The notes below the pieces were generated by a model. The model was not told where the DNA came from and ran no database searches. It saw only the letters and a list, made by a program, of their open reading frames with translations. A stretch of 14,145 nucleotides of DNA from JAWLFI01 sp041685645 (GTDB lineage: Bacteria; Bacteroidota; Bacteroidia; Chitinophagales; Saprospiraceae): positions 1 to 14,145 of the forward strand of contig JAWLFI010000055.1 of NCBI GenBank assembly GCA_041685645.1, in the 5' to 3' direction. The translations under genes were made by a program, and so were the position numbers. Shown piece by piece: positions 6,588-14,145 of the stretch (the first letter of the stretch is position 1; every line of letters begins with the position of its first letter).

Positions 6588-8678
6588 TTATGAGACGCTC
6601 TGAGCGACTTGCTTTTTCAAGTCTGCGATACAGCTGGGGTAGCCCAGGACAAATAAAATATCTCCTTCGATAATGGTGGTATTTCCTTTGGGAATCACCA
6701 TCCCATCCTTCCGCTCAATCATAGTGATTAAGGCCTCGCCGGGAAGATCTACATCCTTTACTAATTTCCCGGCCCACTTGCCAAAGTATTTATCCGCTGA
6801 TACTTCGATATGAATAAATCGATCCTCACTCAGCATCAGAGACCGCAGTTCGGCTTCGCCTGAACCAGCCCGCCAGGATTCCACAAAGCCTTCCGACTCA
6901 ATCAATTCGGCCAGGTGGCCTATGATACGCATGCGCAACAAGTGACTACTTTTGGGAGTGACCAGGAATAGTAAAGCAAAGGCTGTTTTTTCTTCTCCAT
7001 CCACAAAGACTCCCACTCCATCCTGACTGTGAATTGCCAACATCTCCGGAACCTGACAGTATTGGTTTTGGTCATAGGTGAAAAACACTCCTTCTCTCAA
7101 CTCGATGAGCTTTTCCTCTAAATTGAAAAGGGTATCACTCAATCGATCGGCATTTACATTCAGCCGCTCTGCCAGGAGTTGCTCAGAGCGAGCCACGAGA
7201 TGATTAGCGGATTCATTCTGATTTTGATCAACAATAATTGATCTAGCAATGACCTTCTGATAAATAATAGAGGAACGCACGTTCTTTTCATTGATGATAG
7301 TCATCAGTTCTCTCTCAATGGCATTATCTTTTTTGCGCCCAAGGCGAGCGTGAACGTGAAAAATGGCTCCTTGCCGGGTCACTCTGCCATGAGCGTAATA
7401 AAAATACCAGGCAACAGAAAGTAAAATTAGTGTCCCGGTAAAGCCAACAGCGAGGTAACCCATCTGTGCCACTAACCAGAGGGAGACAAACATACCTATG
7501 ATTTGAACATAGGGATAGAAAGGGGACTTGAAACCGGGTTTATAAGCTTCTATTCTACTTTCCCGCATCACAATTACTGCCAGATTCAATAAACAAAACA
7601 ATAGGAGTTGAAAAGCACTAGCCAATTTTGCGACTCCCTTGACGTCAAATAAAATCAGAATCACCAACATCACTGAAGTGGTCAGAATAACAGAATAGTG
7701 CGGCGTTTCAAACTTGCCAATTTTCCCAAAAATAGGTGATACGAGTTTATCCCGGCTCATAGCCAGAGGATAGCGGGAAGCGGACATCAATCCGGCATTT
7801 CCCGTAGAGGCAAAAGCTGCAATGGCGGCCACCACAATAAGTATGATGGCAGTATTCTTAGGCATGAAATCAAAAATGATACCTCCGGCTTCAGCTACCG
7901 GTGTTAGGATTTTGAAAAAGTCTTCCGTTGGAATGACTTTCACCATGATATAAACGCCGACCACATAAACAATAACTGCGGTCAATAAAGAAAGAATCAT
8001 CCCGAGAGGAATATTTCTATCGGGGTTTTTCACTTCTTCTGCAATACTTGCCACCTTCGTCAGGCCAGCGAAAGAGACGAAAACCAATCCTACAGAAAAG
8101 ATAAAGCCTTCAATTCCATTATTCAAAAAGTTGCCTTTCTCGGTTTCGGGCAGTACTGCACTTCCCGCATATATATAGTTGAGTCCCTGAATCACAAAAG
8201 CTGCCATAATAATCACTAGAATAGCGACCATTACGCGTTGCAACTGTGCAGTTTCTTTGGCTCCGAAAATATTAATCAAACCAAAAGCTATGGTGAGCAC
8301 CACGGCCAGGGGGACCATGGGCAGTTCTACAAATAAAGCGAGGTAAGCCCCCATTCCAATCAGGGCAAAAGCACTCTTAAAAATAAGGGCTAACCAGGAC
8401 CCCAATCCACCTACTGTCCCCATGAGCGGTCCTAAACTTCGATCGAGAAAATAATACGCTCCACCGGCTCTGGGCATGGCTGTAGAAAGCTCTGCCACAC
8501 TAAATAGAGAAGGAATGATCAAAATTCCAGCTACTAAATAGGCCAAATACACTGAATTCCCGGCTTCGAATGCAGCAATTCCGGGCAAGAGAAAAAAGCC
8601 CGAGCTAAACATGGCTCCAGTACTTACCGCATAGACATCGGAAAGGCCGAGTTTCTTGAGAAGTTTCTGTGTTGCCAT
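6588..8678 (-). CDS. APC-superfamily permease with EIIA-like and RCK_C (TrkA-C) tail
   Basis: A 696-residue inner-membrane transporter. Residues about 10-430 form an amino-acid/polyamine/organocation permease of about 12 membrane segments, opening with the typical GLSDVYAVSTGAMFSSGFFL and holding a conserved AEEVKNPDRNIP loop near 213-224. The cytoplasmic tail of some 265 residues has three parts: a linker, a PTS EIIA type-2-like fold (about 495-612), and an RCK_C/TrkA-C-like domain (about 618-690, ending GDILFVLGYP). In the EIIA-like part the usual phosphorylated His context (IPHA) appears as QVPEM, with Glu545 in the His place, so it probably does not accept phosphate. His550 lies nearby, so this alignment needs checking. 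RCK_C domains bind small regulators in K+ transporters, some of them c-di-AMP. Substrate unknown. The gene lies 140 bp downstream of the aldehyde dehydrogenase gene. Confidence 0.88.
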   Translation of the reverse strand: MATQKLLKKLGLSDVYAVSTGAMFSSGFFLLPGIAAFEAGNSVYLAYLVAGILIIPSLFSVAELSTAMPRAGGAYYFLDRSLGPLMGTVGGLGSWLALIFKSAFALIGMGAYLALFVELPMVPLAVVLTIAFGLINIFGAKETAQLQRVMVAILVIIMAAFVIQGLNYIYAGSAVLPETEKGNFLNNGIEGFIFSVGLVFVSFAGLTKVASIAEEVKNPDRNIPLGMILSLLTAVIVYVVGVYIMVKVIPTEDFFKILTPVAEAGGIIFDFMPKNTAIILIVVAAIAAFASTGNAGLMSASRYPLAMSRDKLVSPIFGKIGKFETPHYSVILTTSVMLVILILFDVKGVAKLASAFQLLLFCLLNLAVIVMRESRIEAYKPGFKSPFYPYVQIIGMFVSLWLVAQMGYLAVGFTGTLILLSVAWYFYYAHGRVTRQGAIFHVHARLGRKKDNAIERELMTIINEKNVRSSIIYQKVIARSIIVDQNQNESANHLVARSEQLLAERLNVNADRLSDTLFNLEEKLIELREGVFFTYDQNQYCQVPEMLAIHSQDGVGVFVDGEEKTAFALLFLVTPKSSHLLRMRIIGHLAELIESEGFVESWRAGSGEAELRSLMLSEDRFIHIEVSADKYFGKWAGKLVKDVDLPGEALITMIERKDGMVIPKGNTTIIEGDILFVLGYPSCIADLKKQVAQSVS

Positions 8679-8702
8679 AAAATTAAATTACCGATTAGAG
8701 AT

Positions 8703-8710
8703 CAAAAATA
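8703..8710 (-). promoter_or_regulatory. Possible -7 element upstream of the permease gene
   Basis: On the minus strand TATTTTTG matches TAnnTTTG exactly and lies 24 bp before the permease ATG. No matching TTTG box is found at the right distance upstream, so this is weak. The rest of the 140-bp gap (8679-8818) contains a short hairpin TTCCC-cac-GGGAA (8776-8788) and nothing else I recognise. Confidence 0.25.
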
Positions 8711-8818
8711 AAGAAATTATTGAGAGAGCGTAGGCATATAAAAGAGTTTGACCTGGGAATGCTTATCCGCTTGTCTTCCCCACGGGAAAAAGGTACAAAT
8801 TTTTCACTGTCCAATTTA

Positions 8819-10201
8819 CTATAATACCTTTTTGATCCAGGGGAGCCATTTGCTATTGTACGGAGGGTATCGAACCAGGGGATCGACCCAGGTCGAAGAA
8901 TCCAACATGCTTTTGTGATGAGAAAATGTATCAAATCCTCGCTTTCCGTGATAGGCTCCCATTCCGCTGCCGCCAACGCCTCCAAAGGGCAAATCCGGAT
9001 TGACGAGATGCATTAGAGTATTGTTTATGCAGCCGCCTCCAAATCTCAATTGGCTTTGAATATTTTGAGAAAAATCTTTTCGCTCGGAAAAAATATAGCA
9101 AGCTAAGGGATCCGGATTTTCTGCAATCCCCTGCATGAGATCCTCTTCGCTCTTCCAACTTAAGATAGGCCAAATCGGACCAAAAATTTCCTCTCTCATC
9201 ACATCATCATCCATCCCCGGGGAATCTATCAAAGTAGGAGCCATATAAAGCTCTTCTCTGTCCCAATCTCCTCCCAATATGATGTTTTGATTCTCCAGTA
9301 ATCCAACCAAAGCGTCCAGGCGCCCGGCATGAATGATCCGTCCATAGTCAGGGGACTTGCGGGCATCAGAGCCATAAAATTCTTCGAGTACCTTCCGAAT
9401 TTGACCCACAAAAGCCTCCTTGACCGATTCGTGGACCCAAATGTGATCCGGCGCAATACAAGTTTGTCCCGCATTGATAAATTTTCCATTAACCAGGCGA
9501 CGAGCAGCGACCTTCAGATTGGCACTGTGGTCAACAATTCCAGGGCTCTTTCCTCCCAACTCCAAAGTAACCGGGCTCAAGTGCTCTGCAGCTTGTCTCA
9601 TAATTTGCCGTCCTACCGCCGCACTCCCCGTAAAAAAGATGTGATCAAAAGCAAACTTATCTAAAATAGGGGGTATCACTTCTGCGCCCTTTCCTTCTAT
9701 TATATGCACGTGTTTAGGATCAAAAGCGTCCTCAATAATTTCGCGAATGGCTCGAGCCGTATGAGCTGATTCATGCGCCGCCTTGACAATGACCACATTT
9801 CCCGCTACAATGGCCGAGATAAGTGGAGCCATCAGTAATTGGAAGGGATAGTTCCAGGGCGCCATAATCAATACGACTCCTTTCGGCTCCACCACAATAT
9901 AACTGTTGCCGGGCTGGGCGTAATAGGGCGTTGGCTGTCGTTCTATCCGAGCCCAAACATCCATATTCTTTAAAGCATGACGGATTTCTGAATACACGAC
10001 TGAAATTTCACTCAGAAAACTCTCTACTTCATTTTTTCCCAAATCTTGCATGAGGGCCGCGCATATCTCGTCTTCGCGCACTTGAATAGCTTCATACAAG
10101 CGCTCTACTGCCGCTTTCCGAAAATCTAAATCTCGCGTTTGACCCGAGGCAAAAAAATCCCGCGCTCGATCCCATTCTGCTTTTGAAAACACTTCTGACA
10201 T
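8819..10201 (-). CDS. Aldehyde dehydrogenase, class-3 (ALDH3-like) type
   Basis: A 460-residue NAD(P)-dependent aldehyde dehydrogenase that oxidises aldehydes to carboxylic acids. The catalytic set is complete. Asn117 is in APWNYPF, the cofactor-loop FTGS is at 190-193, the general base Glu214 is in LELGGKSPG, and the nucleophile Cys248 is in NAGQTCIAPD. The EEIFGP motif and the C-terminal PFGGVGGSGMG are also present. The short length (about 460 versus about 490-500 in other classes) and the sequence character fit the ALDH3/fatty-aldehyde group. No membrane anchor is evident, although the C-terminal stretch LPWIKKVL is mildly amphipathic. The ATG at 10199-10201 gives a full N-terminus (MSEVFSKAEW). 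It lies in the same direction as the permease gene; shared transcription is possible but unproven. The substrate cannot be read from sequence. Confidence 0.93.
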   Translation of the reverse strand: MSEVFSKAEWDRARDFFASGQTRDLDFRKAAVERLYEAIQVREDEICAALMQDLGKNEVESFLSEISVVYSEIRHALKNMDVWARIERQPTPYYAQPGNSYIVVEPKGVVLIMAPWNYPFQLLMAPLISAIVAGNVVIVKAAHESAHTARAIREIIEDAFDPKHVHIIEGKGAEVIPPILDKFAFDHIFFTGSAAVGRQIMRQAAEHLSPVTLELGGKSPGIVDHSANLKVAARRLVNGKFINAGQTCIAPDHIWVHESVKEAFVGQIRKVLEEFYGSDARKSPDYGRIIHAGRLDALVGLLENQNIILGGDWDREELYMAPTLIDSPGMDDDVMREEIFGPIWPILSWKSEEDLMQGIAENPDPLACYIFSERKDFSQNIQSQLRFGGGCINNTLMHLVNPDLPFGGVGGSGMGAYHGKRGFDTFSHHKSMLDSSTWVDPLVRYPPYNSKWLPWIKKVL

Positions 10202-10627
10202 AGCTTGATCTTTGAAATTTTATTGCTTACCTAACAAATTTTAGTGGACATGTTTCAGCCGCTTCTTCCATCAATTTAATTAAAAATGAACAATTCCTGG
10301 GATTACAGCCTTTTTCGCCCGGCGAGCCGAAGATCATTCAAATCATTGATTTATAATATTTTACAAAAATTGGCTGGAGATGCACTTTCAAATCAAGATA
10401 CCCAAATTTGGTTCTTTACATTTGAATGAGTTCGAGGATCAACCCTTTGATAAACGATTGGTTTCCAATACACTACCACTAAAGCAGGCAATCCTTGTCC
10501 TAAAGTTTTTGAGTAATTCGGGTGAATATTGCGGGTGATGTTTTCCTATGGAAAAAATCCTTGGAAAATTGAATGGGGTGGTAAAAAAAGTGAGAGAAAA
10601 CATATTTGATTGAATGACTCATGCGTT
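10202..10627. other. Gene-poor gap with two doubtful micro-ORFs
   Basis: Upstream of both the aldehyde dehydrogenase (minus) and lemA (plus) lies a 505-bp gap. Two short plus-strand frames overlap in it. Positions 10286-10429 encode 47 residues (MNNSWDYSLFRPASRR...). Positions 10380-10538 encode 52 residues (MHFQIKIPKFGSLHLNEFED...), with GGAG almost touching the ATG. The second contains FDKRL, which loosely recalls the N-terminal DNA-binding part of some IS4/Tn5-type transposases, so a decayed insertion-sequence remnant is possible. Neither has a clear family match or a convincing ribosome site. I would not call either a gene without comparison to relatives. Confidence 0.3.
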
Positions 10628-10661
10628 TTTGTTTTAGCTTTACAGAAGTGCATTATATTTA
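10628..10661 (+). promoter_or_regulatory. Candidate promoter of the lemA gene string
   Basis: TTTG (10628-10631) and TATATTTA (10654-10661) are separated by 22 bp. This resembles the Bacteroidota TTTG/TAnnTTTG promoter with one mismatch and slightly long spacing. A second possible -7 box, TATCTTAG, lies just downstream. The start codon of lemA is 46 bp after the site. Confidence 0.4.
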
Positions 10662-10706
10662 GTATCTTAGCAATTGGTCTAAACTAACGCCAAAAAATCA
10701 ACTAAC

Positions 10707-11270
10707 ATGGGAACAACAGCTATCGTAGCCATCGTCGTAGCAGCAATCATTGTGATTTACCTCATCAGTATATATAACAGACTCGTCTCTTATAAAAACA
10801 GGCGAGAAAATGCTTTTGCGGATATTGATGTTCAGCTCAAACAGCGACACGACCTCGTGCCTCAACTCGTTTCTGCGGTCAAAGGATACATGGAACACGA
10901 GTCCGGTGTCTTAAAAGAAGTCACTGAAGCAAGAGCGCGGGCACAGGGAGCCGGTTCCATCGATGAACGCATTGAAGCTGAACAGCAACTCACAGGAGCC
11001 ATTCGGGGTTTGCAGATCCAGGTGGAGGCCTATCCCGATTTGAAAGCCAGCACAAACTTTATGCAGTTGCAGGAAGAAATTGCAGATATTGAAAATAAAT
11101 TAGCTTCTGTTCGTCGCTTTTTCAACTCTGCGACAAAAGAACTGAATATCGCTGTGCAAAAATTTCCCAACAATTTGTTGGCGGGTATTTTTGGTTTCAG
11201 CACGCAGAAAATGTTCGATCTTGGTCCGGACAGAGAATCACATCAAAAGGCACCGGAAATAAAATTCTAA
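10707..11270 (+). CDS. lemA: LemA family membrane protein
   Basis: A 187-residue LemA-family protein. It has an N-terminal membrane segment (about 4-23, AIVAIVVAAIIVIYLISIYN) followed by a long helical, mostly extramembrane domain. Family hallmarks are YKNRRENAFADIDVQLKQRH with DLVPQLV (29-55), a middle coiled helical bundle, and the C-terminal block RRFFNSATKELNIAVQKFPN (136-155), then FPNNLLAGIFGF. The length is typical. The molecular role of LemA is not well settled; in many bacteria its gene neighbours an M48 membrane protease, as here, only 6 bp downstream. There is no clear Shine-Dalgarno sequence before the ATG, as usual for this phylum. Confidence 0.93.
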   Translation: MGTTAIVAIVVAAIIVIYLISIYNRLVSYKNRRENAFADIDVQLKQRHDLVPQLVSAVKGYMEHESGVLKEVTEARARAQGAGSIDERIEAEQQLTGAIRGLQIQVEAYPDLKASTNFMQLQEEIADIENKLASVRRFFNSATKELNIAVQKFPNNLLAGIFGFSTQKMFDLGPDRESHQKAPEIKF

Positions 11271-11276
11271 GACTCT

Positions 11277-12230
11277 ATGTCTGACAAGTATATTGGGATT
11301 CAGCAGCAAATTCGATCCAATAATCGAAAATCTATTTTGCTGCTACTGGGTTTCCCTTTGCTCATCTTCTTAATGGTGTATGTTATCCTGTTATTTACCG
11401 CTCCCTCGGAAGCTCCGGGGGTAAGCTGGGAAATGGCCGGATGGAAACTCATCGAATACGCTCCCATCATCATCGGTGTGGTAGTCATCTGGTTTCTCAT
11501 TGCCTATTCGGGACACAGCGCTATGATTAAGGCCGCTACCCATTCCAAACCACTGGAGAGAAAAAATAATAAACGAGTGTATAATTTAGTGGAGAACTTG
11601 TGTATTCAGGAGGGAATGCAAATGCCGAAAGTCAACATCATCGAAGATGATGCGCTCAATGCTTTCGCCAGCGGCCTGAATAAAAAGACTTATACCGTAA
11701 CCCTTACCCGCGGAATCATAGAAAAACTCGATGATGAGGAACTCAAAGGAGTCATTGCGCACGAACTCATGCACATTAAGAATAAAGACGTCCGATTGCT
11801 CGTCATCACCATTATTTTTGTCGGCATTTTCTCACTCATCGTACAAATTGCCTTCCGCTCCTTCCTCTACGGGTCTATTGGTCGCAGACGAAATGATAAA
11901 GGAGGAGGCGCCCTCATCATTGTTATTATTCTCGTTGCCGCCATCGCCTACTTTCTCTCATTGCTTTTCAAATTTGCCCTATCGAGGAAAAGAGAATACA
12001 TGGCTGATTCCGGCGCTGTAGAAATGACGAAAAACTCTCAGGCGATGGCCTCCGCCTTGAGAAAAATTTCTGGCCGATCGGAGGTGGAGTCTGTTGAAAG
12101 CGAGGATATTAAAGAAATGTTTATCGAACACTCGCCCAAAAGCTCAAAGGGCTTTTTTGGCACCCTCGCCGGGCTGTTTTCGACGCATCCGCCCATTGAA
12201 AAAAGAATCAAAATCCTGGAACAGTTTTAA
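11277..12230 (+). CDS. M48-family membrane metalloprotease (HtpX-like)
   Basis: A 317-residue integral membrane zinc protease of the M48 family. The zinc-binding motif HELMH is at 162-166, and the third ligand Glu240 lies in SRKREYMAD, the M48 consensus. Four hydrophobic segments lie at about 18-41, 61-79, 172-196 and 210-232, so the active site would face the cytoplasm in the HtpX arrangement. The C-terminal STHPPIEKRIKIL (302-314) is another family hallmark. Related proteases act in quality control of membrane proteins. It starts 6 bp after the lemA stop, so the two genes are surely co-transcribed, and LemA may be a partner or regulator. The next gene follows after 39 bp. Confidence 0.93.
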   Translation: MSDKYIGIQQQIRSNNRKSILLLLGFPLLIFLMVYVILLFTAPSEAPGVSWEMAGWKLIEYAPIIIGVVVIWFLIAYSGHSAMIKAATHSKPLERKNNKRVYNLVENLCIQEGMQMPKVNIIEDDALNAFASGLNKKTYTVTLTRGIIEKLDDEELKGVIAHELMHIKNKDVRLLVITIIFVGIFSLIVQIAFRSFLYGSIGRRRNDKGGGALIIVIILVAAIAYFLSLLFKFALSRKREYMADSGAVEMTKNSQAMASALRKISGRSEVESVESEDIKEMFIEHSPKSSKGFFGTLAGLFSTHPPIEKRIKILEQF

Positions 12231-12269
12231 GTTTAGAAATTTATCTTGTCACTCCAGAATGCGAGTTTT

Positions 12270-13301
12270 ATGAAACGCAGAACCTTTGCCCAATTAAGTA
12301 TGAGCTTCTTAGGAGGTGCATCCCTGCTTTCCGGCTGGCAAGGCCAACCAACGCCTCTTTCCAACGAAATGCCCCTTAGAAAAACGCGGGGCCTTCGAAA
12401 AGGCGATACCATAGGCCTGATAAGTCCGGCCGGCCCCATCCGTCCCGGGCAGATGCAAGAGGCAAAGAAATTTCTGGCCCGTCTCGATCTCGTGCCACAA
12501 CCGGCTCCTAACTGCGAGAAGCAAGCCGGTTATTTAGCCGGCACCGATAAAGAACGCGTGAGTGATATTCACTACTGTCTCGAGCGAGAAGATATCGACG
12601 CCATCTGGTGCTTGCGCGGTGGATATGGCCTGACGAGAATTTTAGATCAACTCGATTACGAGCTTTTTAGAGAAAAAGCCAAACCGCTCATCGGGTACAG
12701 TGATATTACCGCCCTGCATTTGGCACTTTTTACTAAAGCTCAGCTCGTATCATTCCACGGTCCCGTTTTGACATCTGATTTCAACTCCTATGTTGAAAAA
12801 ACGCTGAAACAAGCCCTGTTTCCACAAAAGGAAAATCAGCTCATCCTTCCTGCGGACGATCAGGTGGTGGAAGTCCTCAACCCCGGCGAAGCCGAAGGAC
12901 CCTTGATTGGTGGAAATTTGAGCCTGCTATCTACCCTGGCCGGCACTCCTTACCTTCCCAGTTTTAAAGATCATCTGGTATTTATAGAAGATGTGGAAGA
13001 AGAACCCTATCGAATCGACCGGATGCTGACCCAATTGGTTCACGCCGCCGATCTGAATAAGGCCGCAGGCATAATCCTGGGACAATTTGCAGGCTGTGAA
13101 AAAAAGCCCCACGATAAATATAGCTTTACGCTGCGAGAAACCCTCAATCGCTTCGCCCAAGAGTGGCCGGGACCTGTGATGTATGGATTCTCTATCGGAC
13201 ATATCAAAAAACAGTGCACCCTGCCTATGGGCATTCGTGCCAAAATAGATACACAAAAGCCCGCCATCCAATTCTTAGAACCGAGTATCATTACCGCATG
13301 A
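12270..13301 (+). CDS. LD-carboxypeptidase (S66 family) with an export signal
   Basis: A 343-residue S66-family peptidase. Members such as LdcA remove the terminal D-alanine from murein tetrapeptides (MccF relatives cleave other substrates). The likely triad is visible: nucleophile Ser144 in IGYSDITALH, Glu240 in VFIEDVEEEPYRIDRML, and His311 in GFSIGHIKKQCTLPMG. The ATG at 12270 is chosen over the in-frame TTG at 12246, because it begins exactly at a signal sequence, MKRRTFAQLSMSFLGGASLL. The RRTF start resembles a twin-arginine signal, followed by a hydrophobic stretch and no lipobox Cys. Classic LdcA is cytoplasmic, so export would be a notable difference. It overlaps the next gene by 4 bp (ATGA), indicating translational coupling and a shared peptide-recycling role. 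Confidence 0.9.
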   Translation: MKRRTFAQLSMSFLGGASLLSGWQGQPTPLSNEMPLRKTRGLRKGDTIGLISPAGPIRPGQMQEAKKFLARLDLVPQPAPNCEKQAGYLAGTDKERVSDIHYCLEREDIDAIWCLRGGYGLTRILDQLDYELFREKAKPLIGYSDITALHLALFTKAQLVSFHGPVLTSDFNSYVEKTLKQALFPQKENQLILPADDQVVEVLNPGEAEGPLIGGNLSLLSTLAGTPYLPSFKDHLVFIEDVEEEPYRIDRMLTQLVHAADLNKAAGIILGQFAGCEKKPHDKYSFTLRETLNRFAQEWPGPVMYGFSIGHIKKQCTLPMGIRAKIDTQKPAIQFLEPSIITA

Positions 13302-14145
13302 ATCTACATCTCCACCCCTTTCGCCTGCCTCTAAAAGAGCCTTTCGTTCTCTCTCATGGAACTTTTCACCACAGAGAAACACTCATCATTGAACTGGAGG
13401 AAGGTCCTCTCAAGGGTTATGGTGAAGCTACCGTCATTACCTATTATGGAAAGAGTATGGCGGATCTCACAAAAAAAGTGCACGAACAAAAAGATGCCAT
13501 TCAGTCCCTGGAGCTGGACTTGAGTTCACCGACGCCACCCCGGGTGCCTGAAATTTTTCAGGAAGAGCCCTTTTTACAATCCGCTCTGGATTGTGCCATT
13601 TGGGATCTCTGGGGACAAAAAAATAATACCCCTATCCATACTTTCTTATCGCCCGGCCAGGAGCCACCGATGAGTTCTTATACCCTGAGCGGTTCTCCCG
13701 GCGCCATTTCAAACACTTTGCAGAAGGGCGAGTGGCCCATATATAAAGTAAAATTAGGAAGTGTTGAAGACGATGCCATTCTCCCCATCCTATTTTCCTT
13801 TAGTGAAGAGAAAGAAATTCGAATCGATGCCAATGGAGGATGGAGCCCAAAGCAAGCCCTGCGATACATCAAAGAATTGGTCGCCCACAACATTACTTTT
13901 ATCGAACAACCCCTGTCAACTGACCTCGACGAGCAGATTCCCGCGCTCAAAGCTGCTACCGGCGCACAATTCTGGGCGGATGAAAGTGCGCAAAGCGGTC
14001 ATTCCATCACGCATTGTTCTCGCTACTTCGATGGCATCAACTTTAAGCTAATGAAAAGCGGTGGCATTTCACCCGTACTGCGCGAAATCGAAGTCGCTCG
14101 CGAAAAAGGTCTGAAAATCGGCTTGGGCTGCATGACAGAAACCTC
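13298..14145 (+). CDS. Dipeptide epimerase (L-Ala-D/L-Glu epimerase-like), 3' end outside window
   Basis: The N-terminal 282 residues of an enolase-superfamily enzyme of the muconate-lactonising subgroup, open to the window edge (about 340-350 residues expected). Catalytic residues are in register with L-Ala-D/L-Glu epimerases: Lys150 and Lys152 in YKVKLG, metal ligands Asp177 (IDANGGW), Glu203 (FIEQP) and Asp228 (WADES), and Lys250 in NFKLMKSGG. The start ATG overlaps the LD-carboxypeptidase stop as ATGA. Epimerases of this type convert L-Ala-D-Glu from murein to L-Ala-L-Glu, so the pairing with an LD-carboxypeptidase fits murein peptide recycling. Substrate specificity is set partly by the missing C-terminal part, so other dipeptides are possible. 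No signal peptide is seen, so it should be cytoplasmic. Confidence 0.9.
   Translation, partial: MNLHLHPFRLPLKEPFVLSHGTFHHRETLIIELEEGPLKGYGEATVITYYGKSMADLTKKVHEQKDAIQSLELDLSSPTPPRVPEIFQEEPFLQSALDCAIWDLWGQKNNTPIHTFLSPGQEPPMSSYTLSGSPGAISNTLQKGEWPIYKVKLGSVEDDAILPILFSFSEEKEIRIDANGGWSPKQALRYIKELVAHNITFIEQPLSTDLDEQIPALKAATGAQFWADESAQSGHSITHCSRYFDGINFKLMKSGGISPVLREIEVAREKGLKIGLGCMTET

Noticed and set aside
8776..8788. TTCCC-cac-GGGAA hairpin as terminator of the aldehyde dehydrogenase gene
   Set aside because: On the minus strand no U-tract follows the stem, and a 5-bp stem is common by chance.
8695..8985. 96-codon minus-strand frame overlapping the 3' end of the aldehyde dehydrogenase
   Set aside because: It is a shadow in another frame of the real gene, and its last third runs through non-coding DNA with no family signature.
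10242..10252. TAGTGGACATG as a third end of the inverted-repeat element
   Set aside because: Only an 11-bp near match with no related interior and only a poor partner at about 10474-10484 (8/11), so chance is the simpler explanation.

Overview
The window looks like chromosomal DNA of a Bacteroidota member, possibly of the Saprospiria (Lewinella-like) branch. The phylum call rests on three things: promoter-like sites of the TTG/TTTG-N(19-22)-TAnnTTTG type, starts without clear Shine-Dalgarno sequences, and phylum-typical genes (a TonB-dependent receptor with an N-terminal carboxypeptidase-regulatory-like domain, a DUF4625-type lipoprotein, a LemA/M48 pair). The finer placement is an impression from memory and was not tested.

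Region 1 (1-702) holds no convincing gene. It is GC-rich, repeat-like DNA with many short palindromes. A 177-bp element with perfect 20-bp terminal inverted repeats (386-562) sits inside it. A diverged relative of this element lies at about 2675-2815, between aspS and a Fur-family gene.

Region 2 (703-2551, minus strand) is aspS with its promoter. Region 3 (2819-6503) looks like a compact metal-uptake module. A lipoprotein gene and a Fur/Zur-type regulator gene form a minus-strand operon, and a TonB-dependent receptor gene diverges from it. The 51 bp between the two start codons contain a perfect 15-bp palindrome, TGCAAC-AAC-GTTGCA, which is the obvious candidate operator. The likely logic is outer-membrane import of a metal (zinc is the best guess), capture by the lipoprotein and feedback control by the regulator.

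Region 4 (6588-10201, minus strand) has an APC-superfamily permease with an unusual long cytoplasmic tail (PTS EIIA-like plus RCK_C/TrkA-C-like), and upstream of it a class-3 type aldehyde dehydrogenase. Region 5 (10202-10706) is a 505-bp gap with only two doubtful micro-ORFs and a promoter candidate.

Region 6 (10707 to the window end, plus strand) is a tight gene string: lemA, a membrane M48 (HtpX-like) protease, an LD-carboxypeptidase with an export signal, and an L-Ala-D/L-Glu-type dipeptide epimerase cut off by the window edge. The last two genes overlap by 4 bp and fit murein peptide recycling. I found no tRNA, rRNA, CRISPR array or intact transposase gene.
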